A stretch of 64,000 nt of DNA from Ischnura elegans (lineage: Eukaryota; Arthropoda; Insecta; Odonata; Coenagrionidae): contig NC_060258.1 of assembly GCF_921293095.1 (NCBI RefSeq), positions 8,756,607-8,820,606 of the forward strand, written 5' to 3'. Positions 32,370-44,678 of the stretch are shown here, piece after piece. Below the pieces are notes generated by a model, which saw only the letters and a program-made list of their open reading frames with translations, made no database searches and was not told where the DNA came from. How positions within the stretch are numbered: position 1 is the first letter of the stretch; the number at the start of each line of letters is the position of its first letter. Made by a program: the position numbers and the translations under genes.

Positions 32370-33381
32370 CATAGCAGAAATACGTCTTGGATACGTCTCT
32401 GAGACGTCTCGAATATCGCATGTTACGACTCAGAGACATTCTGAGAGCTTCAGAGACTTCTCTGAGATGTCACTATGTCCAAAAAAATGGTCTCTGAGAT
32501 GTCTCATGGGAGGTCTCATATCCTACATAGCAACGAACCTCTCAGAGACGTCTCACTATGGTCTCGAATGACTCGAATATCACGTATGTCTCACAGATGT
32601 CTCGGAGATGTAATCGTGAGACGTTCAGGAATTAAAAAAAAAGAACGTATTTAAACGCCATCAATGCCTTCTATATATATTTTTCAGTGCAAATCTGCAG
32701 TTTTGATTATTAAAATCACTACATTTAATATGGGATTCTTATTTTCAAAAGGTGATCCATCACAAAATTTGTTGCTAAAAATGATCGAGAAAAGTAGGCC
32801 ATAACTGTGTAATTTAAATATAATTATTTTTTTGCCTAAATTTAAAGCATACCATAGTACAAAGTCTAATGTGACATCTCAGAGACTTATGTGAGACGTC
32901 TCAAGAGATGTCACATAGACCATTTTTTTGGACATAGTGACATCTCAGAGAAGTCTCAGAGATGTCTCTGAAGCTCTCAGAATGTCTCTGAGACGCAACA
33001 TGTGATATTCGAGACGTCTCAGAGACGTATCTCTGCTATGTGGGATAAGTCTCATGAGAGTTTGTACTACTGTATGCTTAATAATGAAGGCAAAAAATAA
33101 TTGAATGCAAATTATACAGTTATGGCCTACTTATCTCGATCATTTTTAGCGACAAATTTTTGATGGATGACCTTTTGAAAATAAGAAACCCGTATTAAAT
33201 GTCGTGATTTTAATAATCACAACCTCATAATTGCACCGAAAAATATGTATGGAAAGCATTGATGGCGTTTAAATACGTTTTTTTTTTAATTCCTGAACGT
33301 CTCACGACTACATCTCTGAGACATCTCTGAAACATTCGAGACCATAGTGAGACGTCTCTGAGGTTCATTGCTATGTGGGTA
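32370..33381. mobile_element. self-nested foldback MITE rich in GAGACGTCTC
   Basis: The outer ends CCCACATAGCA and TGCTATGTGGG are flanked by TA. A second copy with TCCTACATAGCA and TGCTATGTGGGA ends and TA flanks lies inside in opposite orientation (about 32520-33044). The result is the order A-B-A'-B', where A' and B' are complements of A and B. The termini are arrays of palindromic CAGAGACGTCTCTGAG-like words. Confidence 0.8.
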
Positions 33382-33390
33382 AACTCAGGG

Positions 33391-33640
33391 TCAAAATGTC
33401 TTTATCCTTGCTTTCTCCGCTGCGGTCATTGTCCATGCCTCACTTCCGTATAGGAGCATACTCCAGATGTAGGTTCTTATAAATTGTTTCTTCACTTCCA
33501 CATTTAAGTTTCCCGCTGTAAGCAGGTCTCTTTTTTGGTGGAATGCTCTCTTCGCCTGGGCTATTCTGCTGATAATTTCTTTCTTACTTCTCCCGTCACT
33601 AGTTATCTTGCTTCCCAAATAACAGAATTTATCCACCTCT
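33391..33640 (-). pseudogene. LINE RT C-terminal fragment (KFCYLGSKIT type)
   Basis: MDKFCYLGSKITSDGRSKKE, FHQKRDLLTAGNLNVEVKKQ, FIRTYIWSMLLYGSEAWTM: the conserved C-terminal block of a second LINE lineage common in arthropods. The fragment is cut off on the left by the foldback element at 33381. Confidence 0.78.
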
Positions 33641-33759
33641 ATAATTTTTTACTTCCCTATTTTAATGTTAGTCTTGACTTCTTCTCTTCTGCTGCATACT
33701 AAGATCTTGGTTTTCTTTGTGCTTAAAAAAAAAAAACCAAGATCTTAGCCATATCTTCC

Positions 33760-34428
33760 AATAGGGTAGTTTCCTTCATCAAAAAAAATGAAAGGCATTG
33801 ATTGCGATTCGTTACCCACCATTAGTGTATTCATAATACACAAATTATTTGGCTTTTGAAATACCGGTTTAGACGAATGGTAAGGGTCAAATTTTATCCT
33901 CATTTGAAAAAGGCCAGATTGGCGCCCATGCGATTCCTCTCCGCATGACGTCACAGGGACCTAGTTTCTACACGAGAGGATAGGAGTTATACATCGTCTG
34001 AGGTTACCAATGCATGCATGAGGCACAGAGCTCAAGGAAACATGTCTTAATAATCACCTATTAAAACTGGCTAAGGTCGGAAAGTTTTCTTCGTTTGATA
34101 AGGTATTAATAAACCTTTTTTAAGCCAAGCGCTACCATTCAGCAAGGTACTCAGCTATCCGCTGGCAGCCTGCGACGTATCAGCGCTAAGCCTCGCCTCA
34201 AGGTCACCTCACCGGGCGGGAGGGGGAACCAGAAATACGACGTACGGAGATATTTCCCGGCATTCATACTTAAGCGTCGCGTTTTCGCGCGCTTGAAAAT
34301 TTTCACTTTTCATTTAATCGCGAAAAATAGATGTTGTCATTTAAAAATCTAAAAGCGCGAAATACGTACTCCAGGAGTAATAATCCTTCGATTAAGGCAA
34401 TAAAAAAATAATAGGAAACCACCCTATT
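33760..34428 (-). mobile_element. AATAGGG MITE, copy 7 (inverted)
   Basis: Full-length inverted copy, inserted between two LINE-derived RT fragments in the first intron of gene 2. Confidence 0.87.
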
Positions 34429-34436
34429 TTTACGTT

Positions 34437-34950
34437 GTGAATAAACTTCAGCCTTCTCCTTCCCCTTCTTCTGACCCCTTCCACCGTTCCCTCCAAAGCT
34501 ACTTTCAAAATTCCATTCCCTCTCATTTAATGTCCCAGCCAGTTACCCTTCCTTTGATTTATTTTGTCCATCTCAACGTCCTTTTCTCATCTACCCTATT
34601 TATCACTTGTTCATTCCTAACTCTATGCGTCCACCGTATTCCCTCCATCTTCCTCCAAACCCACGCCTCAAATGCCCCAATCCTGTCCCTGTATCTCTTC
34701 CCCATCCTCCAAGTCTCACATCCATACATAAACACACTCCACACATAGCATTACACCAATCTCTTCCTCAATTTTAATTCCAGTGCCTTGTTGCACAAGG
34801 CTCTTTTCTTCTTCTTGAAAATTTCTTTCACCATTCCTATCCTTCTTTTTAATTCTCCTATACTTTTCCATTCTTCAGTTATCAAAGTTCCCAGGTAGCT
34901 GTAAGTTCTCACATTCTGTATTTCACCTTCTTTTGTCTTCACCATCTTTT
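34437..34950 (-). pseudogene. LINE RT C-terminal fragment (YSYLGTLITEE type)
   Basis: RTYSYLGTLITEEWKSIGEL and CNKALELKLRKRLV are followed by CYVWSVFMYGCETWRMGKRY and EAWVWRKMEGIRWTHRVRNE. It is homologous in layout to the fragment at 33391-33640 but a different subfamily, with a frameshift near 34750. Confidence 0.78.
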
Positions 34951-34979
34951 TCTTTTTTTCATCATTATACAGTGAAACC

Positions 34980-35446
34980 TCGGTTAGCGAACGCCTCTGT
35001 TAACGAACAATTCAGATAGCGACCAAAAATTTCGCCTAAATTAACGGCTAAAAATTTGCCTCGGATAACGAACAGATGTGTAGCGGCCATGTTTGTGTTT
35101 GGTGCTGTGCGATCCCAAATTGATACAAAGTAATGCCTCCATCTGCTCACGCTATCACATGGCAGTAAAAATGGTTGGATTTACTGTGTTTCCTTATGTT
35201 TAAATGCTTTCTTTAATGTTTTTATTTATACTAAACTCAGTTTGTACTGTATTATAACCATTTTCATTTAAAAAAGCATACCTATATATCCTGTAACTTT
35301 CATATAATAGCGAGTCAATAGGAGCTAGGAACAAATTATTCCTATTTCCTTTATTTCTTATAGAGAAAATTATTTCGGATAGCGATCATTTCAAACAACG
35401 ACCAGATTTCTGGAACGGATTGTGGTCGTTATCCGAGGTTCTACTG
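34980..35446 (+). mobile_element. Tigger-like MITE, CAGTGAAACCTCGGTTAGCG ends
   Basis: The ends CAGTGAAACCTCGGTTAGCG and TATCCGAGGTTCTACTG have TA flanks. The element is 467 bp and ends 63 bp before the second exon of gene 2. Confidence 0.83.
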
Positions 35447-35509
35447 TATAAACATTGACTAATGATGATGATGGTTAAATAATCAACTTTTTTATCTCTC
35501 CGTCTCCAG

Positions 35510-35698
35510 GTGACGGAAGACGATGACTACTCCAAGTTTGTGTGCTTGCGCTGCTTCGACAAGCTGTCCGACTTCAAACAGTTTAAGGAGCAGTGCATGG
35601 AATCAAAGGACACGTTCGAAAAGGAGTTCCTGCCCCTCTCTCAGCACTTCCCCCTACCCACTCCCGACGAAGACGATGGGCACGAGGCTAACGAATCC
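35510..35698 (+). CDS. ZAD-type zinc-finger gene 2, second half of ZAD
   Basis: The acceptor CCGTCTCCAG precedes VTEDDDYSKFVCLRCFDKLS and the donor is TCC|GTGAGT; both ends are phase 0 (63 codons). VCLRC gives the second C-x2-C, so joining to the exon at 30893 completes the four-cysteine ZAD. Helix residues DKLSDFKQFKEQC follow as in the family. The exon then becomes acidic (TPDEDDGHEANES). Codon use is GC-richer than the surrounding AT-rich intron, as expected for selected coding sequence. The upstream intron of 4.5 kb holds a self-nested foldback, LINE fragments and a MITE. Confidence 0.92.
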
Positions 35699-35810
35699 GT
35701 GAGTGACATTATCCAAGACTGTATATTGATGGCCAAGTTCTAACAACAGGCATCTCATAAATGGCAACTTTACAGGAGAGCAAATAAATGATTTGCTTTT
35801 TTTAATTGTA

Positions 35811-36950
35811 CAGTAGACTCCCGATTATCCTAATGGGCCAATGATGGGGAGAGACAGCGCGAATAATAACGGAAAACACGGATAACCCAAACTTTCACTT
35901 TAATGTCTCGTAACGTTAATAATTTACGTAAAACAAGCAATTTATTATCATTTATGCAGTTATTCTGTTATTTTAGAGTGCTTCCTGGACTCATTGAGAG
36001 CTTTCTTCGTTAGTTCGCAATCATTTTAGTGGCGATGACATGGTTTTACTCGTATTATTAATGCTCCATGTAAGGCCTGGTTACGAAAACCGCACATCCA
36101 TGGTTGTGTGATCATGGATACAGAAAAGTGGTTTGCACAAATGCTTCAAAACCACTGCTCGACGTCTTAAACTTCACAGTCAGGTACCACACCACGTAGT
36201 CGTGTCTCGCACAAGTTGCAATGCTTGCAACTGCTGCGGGACGTGTTTCCTGCAAGGCTTAGAAAAAAAGAACGCGGTGCTCCTGTGAATGCAGCTAGCA
36301 CGTGATTGCTTCCGATTTACAAAGAGGAATCTAACGGAATTAATAAGCCTGGTATATCCTAGAATTTGTATTTAGCAATGCTGGGATACACCGGGCTTAA
36401 TATTTCCATTAGATTCCCCTTTGTTAAATGGAAGCGATCGCACGCTAGCTGCATTCAAAGGAGCACCATGTTCCTGTTTTCCAAGCCTCCCAGTGCGCGA
36501 CCACGCTCCTTGATCACGGATATAAGTCCCGCAGCAGTTGCAACCCAGGCAACTTGTGCGAGGCGCGACTACGTGGCGTGGTGCCTGACAGTGTGGTTTC
36601 CGACGTCGAGCAGAGGTTTTGAAGCATTCGTGCAAACCACTTTTCTGTATCAGTGATCACGCAGCCACGGATGTGTGCTTTTCGAAACCAGGCCTTAAAT
36701 GGAGCATTAATACCTAATACGAGTAAAACCATGTTATCGCCGCTAAAAAGATAAGGAACTGGTGAAGAAAGCTCTCATTGAGTCAGGGAAGCACTCTTAA
36801 ATAACAGAATAACTGCATAAATAATAATGTATTGTTTGCATTTTTTTAAATTATTAACATTACAAGACATTTAAGTGAAAGTTTGGGTTATCCGATTATT
36901 TGTGCCGTCTCTCCCCATCACTAGCCATTGGGATATTCGGGAGTGTAATG
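35811..36950. repeat. 1.1-kb near-complete palindrome (Tigger-like ends, Harbinger-like core)
   Basis: The left end CAGTAGACTCCCGATTATCC and the right end GATATTCGGGAGTGTAATG are flanked by TA. The two halves, about 570 bp each, are inverted copies almost to the centre near 36365. Matching blocks include CATGGTTTTACTCGTATTA, ATTAATGCTCCAT, AAGGCCTGGTT and TGCAGCTAGC. A transcript through it would fold into a long duplex, and it lies in an intron of gene 2. Confidence 0.8.
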
Positions 36951-37382
36951 TATTTTGTATCTATGATTTTTATGATACTCTAATCGATTGAATTAGTTTC
37001 TGCCAAGATACTGTTTTTAGCACGGTAATTTAAAAAAAGAGACATGATAAAACTTAAACAGTTCTAAATAATGGTACATATAACAAAAAAGTTCCATTGT
37101 TCAAAGTAAAAAAAAAATATATTTTAAATAAAATATAATTTTATATTTATTATATTGTATTTTTATATTATGTATTGTATACCATATGATTTTTGTTTGT
37201 ATCATAGCAGGTGACTGGATGATCTAATTTATAAATTGGATTACGAATCCTTGTATATTTTGTATCCAAGACGAAGTATATGTATAGAACTGACTCTTTA
37301 TGCTGGTTTTCTGGCCTATAAAACTACCTTTTTTTATTTGAATATTATTAATAACAATGCCGTGGGTAATGACTCGTTTCAG

Positions 37383-37454
37383 GCCATCAAACCCATGGTC
37401 AAGACTGAGCCTCCGGATGGCGAACTGCTGGTCCCTCATGATGCAGATTTGGAG
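37383..37454 (+). CDS. ZAD-type zinc-finger gene 2, short linker exon with VKTE motif
   Basis: The exon has 24 codons, acceptor GACTCGTTTCAG and donor GAG|GTGAAT, phase 0 at both ends. The peptide AIKPMVKTEPPDGELLVPHD contains VKTE, a psi-K-x-E sumoylation consensus typical of linkers in zinc-finger repressors. Because of the symmetric phase the exon could be skipped without a frameshift. Assignment relies on splice sites, phase and the motif; a 24-codon exon is hard to prove from sequence alone. Confidence 0.72.
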
Positions 37455-37572
37455 GTGAATTTTGCTCTTAATCTACTACGTATTACACCTCAAGCCGCCT
37501 GAATGCAAAGACGTATGGCTGGTGGAGGCGTGGTTGTACACCAACTGTTAACATTCAATATGATTAGAGATA

Positions 37573-38340
37573 CAGTGAGTCCTCGTTTAACGTCACTTAC
37601 CGTTCCTGAAAAATGTGACGATAAACCAAATGACGTTAATCGAAACATAATATCCCATAAGAAACAATGTAAAAAGTGAATATCGGCTCCTAGACCTCAC
37701 AATTCCTACGCGAAAAAATTTTAGCGTATCATATTTGGGCCATTTCTTACGATGGGAATGCCAAACTATGGCATAAACACGAGTTCCTGTCTTCATCGAC
37801 GACAATAGCAGCACTGACGTAAATCCTTCTCCATTTTTGTATCTTCCCACATTTGCTTTTTGGCTTCGCTATGGTGGTCGCCCGGGCGGGCGTCGCCTGG
37901 GCATCATCATCGCTGAAACATCGTCGCAGTTACAGGAACCAAAATTATTGTGAACACGGCGAAAAAAGTGACAACAAAAACTCCGAGTTCTACACGGAAA
38001 AATGTCTTGAAATCACTTTTTAGGTTCCTGAAAACCATTATGTCAAGTAAAAACTTGCGCACCTACCTAAGAATTCATTTTGCAGAAAATTTGCTAAAAC
38101 CGTAATCGCAATCAACAATAAACACACCGTTTTATGCTTCGTTTAGACTGACTGTATTACCGCCCACAAAACAAACAACCTACAACGCCCGCTGCTTCGC
38201 CTTTTTTTTTCGTGCAATATTTAAAAGACTTGACGTTATCGTGAAGCGTAGGTGCGATAAACGAATGACGGTCTCAAAATTTTCGTGACGTTATCGCGAA
38301 ATTACGTTAAAATGGGGTGACGTAGAACGAGGACTCACTG
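37573..38340 (-). mobile_element. Tigger-like MITE, CAGTGAGTCCTCGTT family, copy 2
   Basis: Full-length 768-bp copy, TA flanks, in the third intron of gene 2 and inverted relative to copy 1. Confidence 0.86.
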
Positions 38341-38923
38341 TACGTGAAAATCGCACTTTCATTTTTATTTTATTGCGCTTTCATTAACAGTTTATCGCAT
38401 TTTTTAGCGTCTATTTTTTATTTTCATAATGAGGTAGATGACGATGAAATGTAATGAAACACAGTTATATGACAAAATACAGAATATTTTAAATAATTTT
38501 GTTGTAGAACAATTACAAATTGAGGAATATAAGACATATAGTGGCGGAGGTGTAGCTTGCCCGCACCCACTTGTAGTTCGCAGCCACGTAGATTCAGCCA
38601 GCCAACTAACAGCAGGCCAATCGCTCACGTGCTTTAAGCAATGAGTGTCGGCGGAGCATTTAAAACTGTGCTCGGCACGAAATGTACAAATTTCGCTGTC
38701 GAAAAGGCAAATTTGCGTAAAAATATCATAAAAGTCCGGTTATCGCATCTAAGTCGCATTTTTGTGTGCACATCGCATCTATTTAAGGCATTTATGGCAT
38801 TTGCGATTTTCTTTGCATCTCTAAATATGATATAAGAAAGATTTACATGTGTGTTGTATGAGATTTAACTGGCTGGATTTGGAATAGTCTTTGGTCGATT
38901 TCATTCTTCGATTCTATGCCGAG

Positions 38924-39583
38924 AATAGGGTAGTTTCCTTCATCAAAGAAAACGAAAGGCATTGATTGCGATTCGTTACCCACCATTAGGGTTTTCATAA
39001 TATACAAATTATTTGGTTTTAGAAATCCCATTTTAAACGAATGGCAATGGTCAAATTTTAACCTCATTTGGAAAAGGCCAGATTGGCACCCATGCGATGC
39101 CACTCCACGTGACGTCACAGGGACATAGTTCCTATAAGAGAAGATAGGAGTAATACATCGTCTGAGATTACCAATGCATGCATGAGGCACAGAGCTCAGG
39201 GAAACATGTCTTAATAATCACCTATTAAAATTGCCTATGGTCGGAAAGTTTCCTTCGTTTGATAGGGTATTAATAATCCTTATTTAAGCCAAGCGCTACC
39301 TGCTGGCAGCCTGCATCGTATCAGCGCTCAAAGCCTCGCCCCAAGGTCACCTCACACGGCGGCAGCCGGAACCAGAATTATGTCACTCGGGCTTTTCCCA
39401 GCATTCAAATATATCTGTCGCGTTCTCACACGCTTGAAAATTTTCACTTTTCATTTAATTCCGAAAAATAGATATTGTCATCTGAAATTCTAAAAGCGTG
39501 AAATACGTACTCCAGCGTGAAATACATACTGCTGATATGATAATGATTTAGGCAATAAAAAAGAAATAGGAAAGAACCCTATT
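38924..39583 (-). mobile_element. AATAGGG MITE, copy 8 (inverted)
   Basis: Full-length inverted copy, right end AAAGAACCCTATT slightly diverged. Confidence 0.86.
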
Positions 39584-40283
39584 GGAATCGAAAATTAGTG
39601 TTTTTCAAGGAGAGAAATCGATTCTGATTTCAGTGGTATTGCAACCACAAATTTATTGACGACCATGCTTCCAATAGTCATTTGAATTTTGGCCCCACGT
39701 AATCACAATAACAAAACACATTCGAATCACCATAGTGACCAGGGGCACAGTTAACACCTCTTGGTCCGGCACCCTTTAAACTAGACTAGCCATTGGGGCC
39801 GGTTACTTTTTGCATTTTTTCTAGGTAGGTAGGTTTTCAATATATGTTCAAACTATTATAACGTCGATAAAAAAGACGTCAATAAGAAAAACTTTCACAA
39901 AAACAAACAGTAAAGCTACCTGAAGACGCACAAACCAGAAGTAGGTCGAAATAGTTCCAAATAAATACGTAGAGGTCAGCAGGAGACTACACTGCATGAA
40001 AACGTAAAAACGCGTGATCGGCACATAAGCGCTGGCAGCGGAAACACGTAAAAACACGTGTGCGGACCATAATGTGTTAAGCATTAAGGCTACGGAGTGG
40101 TTTCAGGTACAACTAATACTGCGGGAGGGGAGGGGGGGTATGGTATACCTGCCAGTGTAAGTGAGAGGTGCGGGGGCCCTACCCCAGAAAAATTTTAAGT
40201 ATAATGGTTCAAAATGGTGAGTTTTATGGCTTTCTGGGGGATATTTCATTGATCCATACACTATTATATTAGTAATGCCAGCC

Positions 40284-40352
40284 CCAGTCGTGGTGGAGTA
40301 AAGTTTTTGCCTGCCAAGCAAGAGGTCGCAAGTTCGGGTCCCGTCGGAGTAG
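40284..40352 (+). repeat. tRNA-Gly-like SINE head
   Basis: GTGGTGGAGTAAAG, TTTTGCCTGCCAAGCAAG (GCC at the anticodon position) and AAGTTCGGGTCCCG follow the layout of tRNA-Gly(GCC) with decayed arms. It is followed by about 150 bp of unique-looking body up to a Tigger MITE at 40498. Confidence 0.55.
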
Positions 40353-40497
40353 ATTTCCTCTATCCAGGGCACGGTTGCTCATGAACGTGTCATTGTTAAA
40401 TTTGTTGAATACCCCGATTGTAAAATGGCCAATATGAGCTGTATTTGGTGGTTTGGGAATAAAATGAATAATATGAATCCAATTAAGTATGTACATA

Positions 40498-41267
40498 CAG
40501 TGAGTCCTCGTTTAACGTCACTTACCGTTCCTGAAAAATGTGACGATAAACGAAATGACGTTAATCGAAGCATAATATCCCATAAGAAACAATGTTAAAA
40601 GTGAATATCGGCTCCTAGACCTCACAATTCCTACGCAAAAAAACTGTTAGCGTATTATATCTGGGGCATTTTTTACGATGGGAATGCCAAACTATGGCAT
40701 AAATACGAGTTCCTGTCTTCATCGACGACAACAGCAGCAGTGACGTAAATCCTTCTCTATTTTTGTATCTTCCCGCGTTTGCTTTTCGGCTTTGCTATGG
40801 TGGTCGCCCGGATGAGCGTCGCCTGGGCATCATCATCGCTGAAACATCGTCGCAGTTACGGGAACCAAAATTATTGTGAACACGGTGAAAAAAGTGACGA
40901 CAAAAACTCCGAGTTCCACACGGAAAAATTGCCTTGAAATCACTTTTTAGGTTCCTGAAAACCATTATGTCAAGTAAAACCTTGCGCACCTACCTAAGAA
41001 TTCATTTTGCAGAAAATTTGCTAAAACCGTAATCGCAATTATCAATAAACACCACTGTTTTACACTTTGTATAGACTGACTATATTACCGCCCACAAAAC
41101 GAACAACCTACAACGCCCGCTGCTTCGCCTTTTTTTCTTGCGCGAAATTTAAAAGACTTGACGTTATCGCGAAGTGAAGGTGCGATAAATGAATGACGAC
41201 CTCAAAATTGTCGTGACGTTATCGCGGAATGACGTTAAACGGGGTGACGTAGAACGAGGACTCACTG
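40498..41267 (-). mobile_element. Tigger-like MITE, CAGTGAGTCCTCGTT family, copy 3
   Basis: Full-length copy with TA flanks, immediately after a tRNA-Gly-like SINE segment. Confidence 0.86.
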
Positions 41268-42246
41268 TATATGATTCTGATTATTATTTGAGAGATACGA
41301 TTAGGGGGGCATTGTGTATAGGTTTATGGATCCAAGGGGGTGGTGGCTCAAAAAAGTTTGGGAAACACTGGATTAAACTTAAAAATTTCTCTGAGCTCAG
41401 GAGAGGGAGTTAAACAGGGTTCCCACTCAACCGCGAAAACCTTAAAACCGTGAATTAGCCGTGAATTTCCTCTACCGTGAAAAAACCGGGAAATAGCCGT
41501 GAATTTCGTCTTAAAACCTTAAAAATCTCTCAATCTTGATAATAATACCTTCCCAGAAATTTTCATCTTCGTTCGTAGCTAGCGCACTTCTATTCATTGT
41601 GGCGAGCATCGTCGCATACGGTCGCATGGGTCAGAAAAGCGTGGGAACGAATGTTGCCTGAAGAAAAAAACATCTTTCCCCAGCGCAGGCCTTTTCTCTC
41701 CCCCTCCTGAAATATGACATCACTTCTCATCAGCTTGTTTACTTTCCTCAAATGGCTTGGTTTCCCCTCCCTCGGTCACTGCTTAGTCCCCCTTCCACCC
41801 AATTAGCCTTCCCACTGACTGCTGCGACCACTTTCGAAACTAAATCTAGATGGCCATTGTGTCGAAAAATTTGAACGTTTATTCAACACCCTCAATCCTA
41901 TGACTGGAAGACCGCTAGCCTTGACAACCTGCCATGCGCTGTGGACACTACGCTCCCTGCGTTTGAACAGGGTGACAGCGAGCTTTCGGCGTGACGTTAC
42001 TAATTCTCGCGCATTGCGGCCCTGAAAACGAGAGAAGATTTCCGCTTATGGCAACACAGCATTACACGATTGTCGCATGCGTCGACCTGGAACTTGCCAG
42101 TTTTACGTCGCAACCGGAAAGTTTGTGTGGAGTTATTTACTGTCGGTGGTGATCCAGTTCCTCCGCTTTGTGCTATCTAAGGTAATGCTGTTTGTTTGTG
42201 TCGTTAAAGCCTCAATGCCGTCGCAATATAAACTGCTACATAGTCT

Positions 42247-42298
42247 CACGAATACAAGGATCAAGAACTTTGCTATTTCCTTGATCCTTGTATTCGTG
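42247..42298. repeat. 52-nt hairpin with perfect 19-bp stem
   Basis: CACGAATACAAGGATCAAG pairs with CTTGATCCTTGTATTCGTG across 14 bases, inside the 41415-46031 element. Confidence 0.8.
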
Positions 42299-42603
42299 AT
42301 ATTATGGATTTCCTCCAAGTTACGCCCTCTACGATTAATTATGCTACATAGTCGTTCCATTTTTCCCAGAGCAACGGTAAGAAGGGAACATGATTTGCCT
42401 CTGATTAGAGAGATCGATTCAGTTTTGGTTTCAGAGTATTACAATAGCAGAGAAAAGAAGTCATTACACTGCCGCTTGCAAAAGAAAGTTATACGGTGGA
42501 ACCTCGATCTATCGTTCCCGCATTGATCGTTCGCCGTTTCTGGTCCCAAATAAAGTTCCTTATAGACAATTTAATTTTTTCCCGCATCTTATCGTTCCCC
42601 GAA

Positions 42604-43607
42604 GGGTGCGGTCCGTTGAACGCTACCAATGCTTCGGAGCGCCACCAAGCGGTCCGTTATTCGCTACGGAGCGCTACAGGCTAGGCTGTGACGTCACGGC
42701 AAACGTCATACACCCGTTTCCCGCCTCGCTCCGGACCAGCTCCAAACGCTCCCCTGAAAACTTGGGTCAGCGGAGGAGCGAGTCAATTTTTGGCGGAAAT
42801 TCGAAGGGAATGCACTGAGGCAATGGAGAGTTTACTCACGTTGCAGATGATGGACGCTGAATGTGGACGCCTTTCTCCTATATAAGTGACTACAAAGTAA
42901 CGGAGTAGACGCAATTAGTAAATAGATGTAAATTTAATTGTGATTTAAATAAATATATAGCAAGAACTAACTATCCGCAAACATTCTCGTATCTCCCCCA
43001 AAATGAACTCAAATGTCTTTGGAAGCAGCCTTTACATACAAAAGGAAACAAAAATTATTAAAAGGGGCATTTAATATAAAGAAAGGATTGTAAGAACATA
43101 TATCGACAAATTTACTCATTCCATAAATTAAAATCTGAAGAAAAATAGGATATACATGAAATAGATTAATGTTTTTTAATAGTCGTTAGCCATTATAAGT
43201 TAATATATTTCAACTGGGAAAACGGTAGAGTACCTACTTTTTCCTTTACTAGGGTAATGAGTTGCATTGAGAAGGGTAGGCGAGGGTTGGTCTGAGAAAT
43301 ACGGTCCAAAGTTTCTTCCTTTACTTTGTGGAGCATCGATATTGAAAAATAAAATTCATTTTAATGATATTCAAACATATTTATTAATATTCAATTACCA
43401 TTATCACCTCAATTCGCAATTAAAACCATATATTCGATTTCATAATCCCAGTTTACCAACCCTCGTTAATTTCCGCCATCTTGACTTCGCTCCTGACCGG
43501 TCCGAAAAGAAATTCTAGTAGCGAACGTAGCGCCTATGGACCGGTGCTCCGGAGCACTTCCGTCTGTAGCGTCTGGGAGCGAAAGTAGCATTCATTGGAC
43601 CGCACCC
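42604..43607. mobile_element. nested TIR element, GGGTGCGGTCC ends, 3-bp GAA duplication
   Basis: The ends GGGTGCGGTCCGTTGAACGC and GGACCGCACCC are flanked by GAA at 42601-42603 and 43608-43610. Removing it restores a continuous Tigger-like sequence (CGTTCCCC-GAA-GTATCG). The superfamily is uncertain; a 3-bp duplication allows Harbinger- or CACTA-type. No transposase is visible. Confidence 0.72.
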
Positions 43608-43749
43608 GAAGTATCGTTTCTCGCATTGATCGTTTGAAGATCGCGGTTCCGACGCAGAATTTTCCCGCATCCATCGTTTGACGAAAATGAGACGAAATAA
43701 ATACAATGTGTCATTTATGGCTAATAACGACAAGCACGTAGTTGGAATC

Positions 43750-44100
43750 CTCTCCAAGAGATGGAACTACCATTGGGAGAAGCTCAGTGCCGTGGGAAAG
43801 TAACATTAGAGCATTTCCAAAGAACCTTTATCCCCCTCCATTCACCATTCGCCTCCCCCCTTCTGACGCTTTCCTCTTCTTCAAAATAAAAACAGGTCCC
43901 AGCTCGCGCAGGGATCTTATTACGAAGACCTTAGCTTCGAAAAAAATATCGAGTTACACGAGAACAATAGAAACGTGTTTCGCGCTCCCCCCTCTTCTCA
44001 CCAACTGACCTTTTTCAGCCTAACTGCTTCGAAGATCCCTGTTTATGGAGGTCAACTGCTGCATGAATCACCTATTAGCCCAAAAGGTATCTAACAATGA
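43750..44100 (+). repeat. dispersed repeat with GAACAATAGAAACGTGTTTC, copy 3
   Basis: Third copy, inside the degenerate Tigger element, including the CCAAGAGATGGAACTACCAT-like 5' block seen at 8707. Confidence 0.62.
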
Positions 44101-44678
44101 TAGTCAGTAATTGCTATTATGCTTTTATTATATTGAAATGTTAGTAATTTGCACGTTAAAAAAAACGAGACCACACATGTTGTATTTTAAGCAAGGAAAT
44201 AGATGGAAAAATACGATGGTGATTTTTGGCGAAACGCGATATCCTCGTAGCTGAGCTTACGGCAGTTAATTCGGCATTTTGTTCCGAAAACATGATACAA
44301 GGTTGTTATCAGTTATCAATTTACGAGCTATACTACTACTAGTAGTCTCACTTGTCAGAGTTACTGACGAAGGGATATCTTCTCAGGATTTTTGTTTCTC
44401 CCTACTAACAATCCGAATTCATCTGATCACCTGGCGCTACGCTAATTAGAAAAGAATGGGCATCTTTAGGGTAAAAAATTTCATGGCTCAGTCATATGGT
44501 CACGCTTCGCCCTCTGCAGTGTGCTCTGCGTACCCCCGTACGCGATAGCATCAGTTCCGAACTTCACCTCGTACGAGTGGTTCCCTACTTTCCGGGGTGG
44601 CTGGACTTCGAACCACCAAGTGTTTTCCACGTGGGTTTAATAAAATCATTTCACTAGTTTAATTTTAGTCTTCCGACC
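44101..44678. other. non-coding, inside degenerate Tigger element
   Basis: No open frame or repeat was identified apart from its position upstream of the transposase remnant. Confidence 0.35.
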
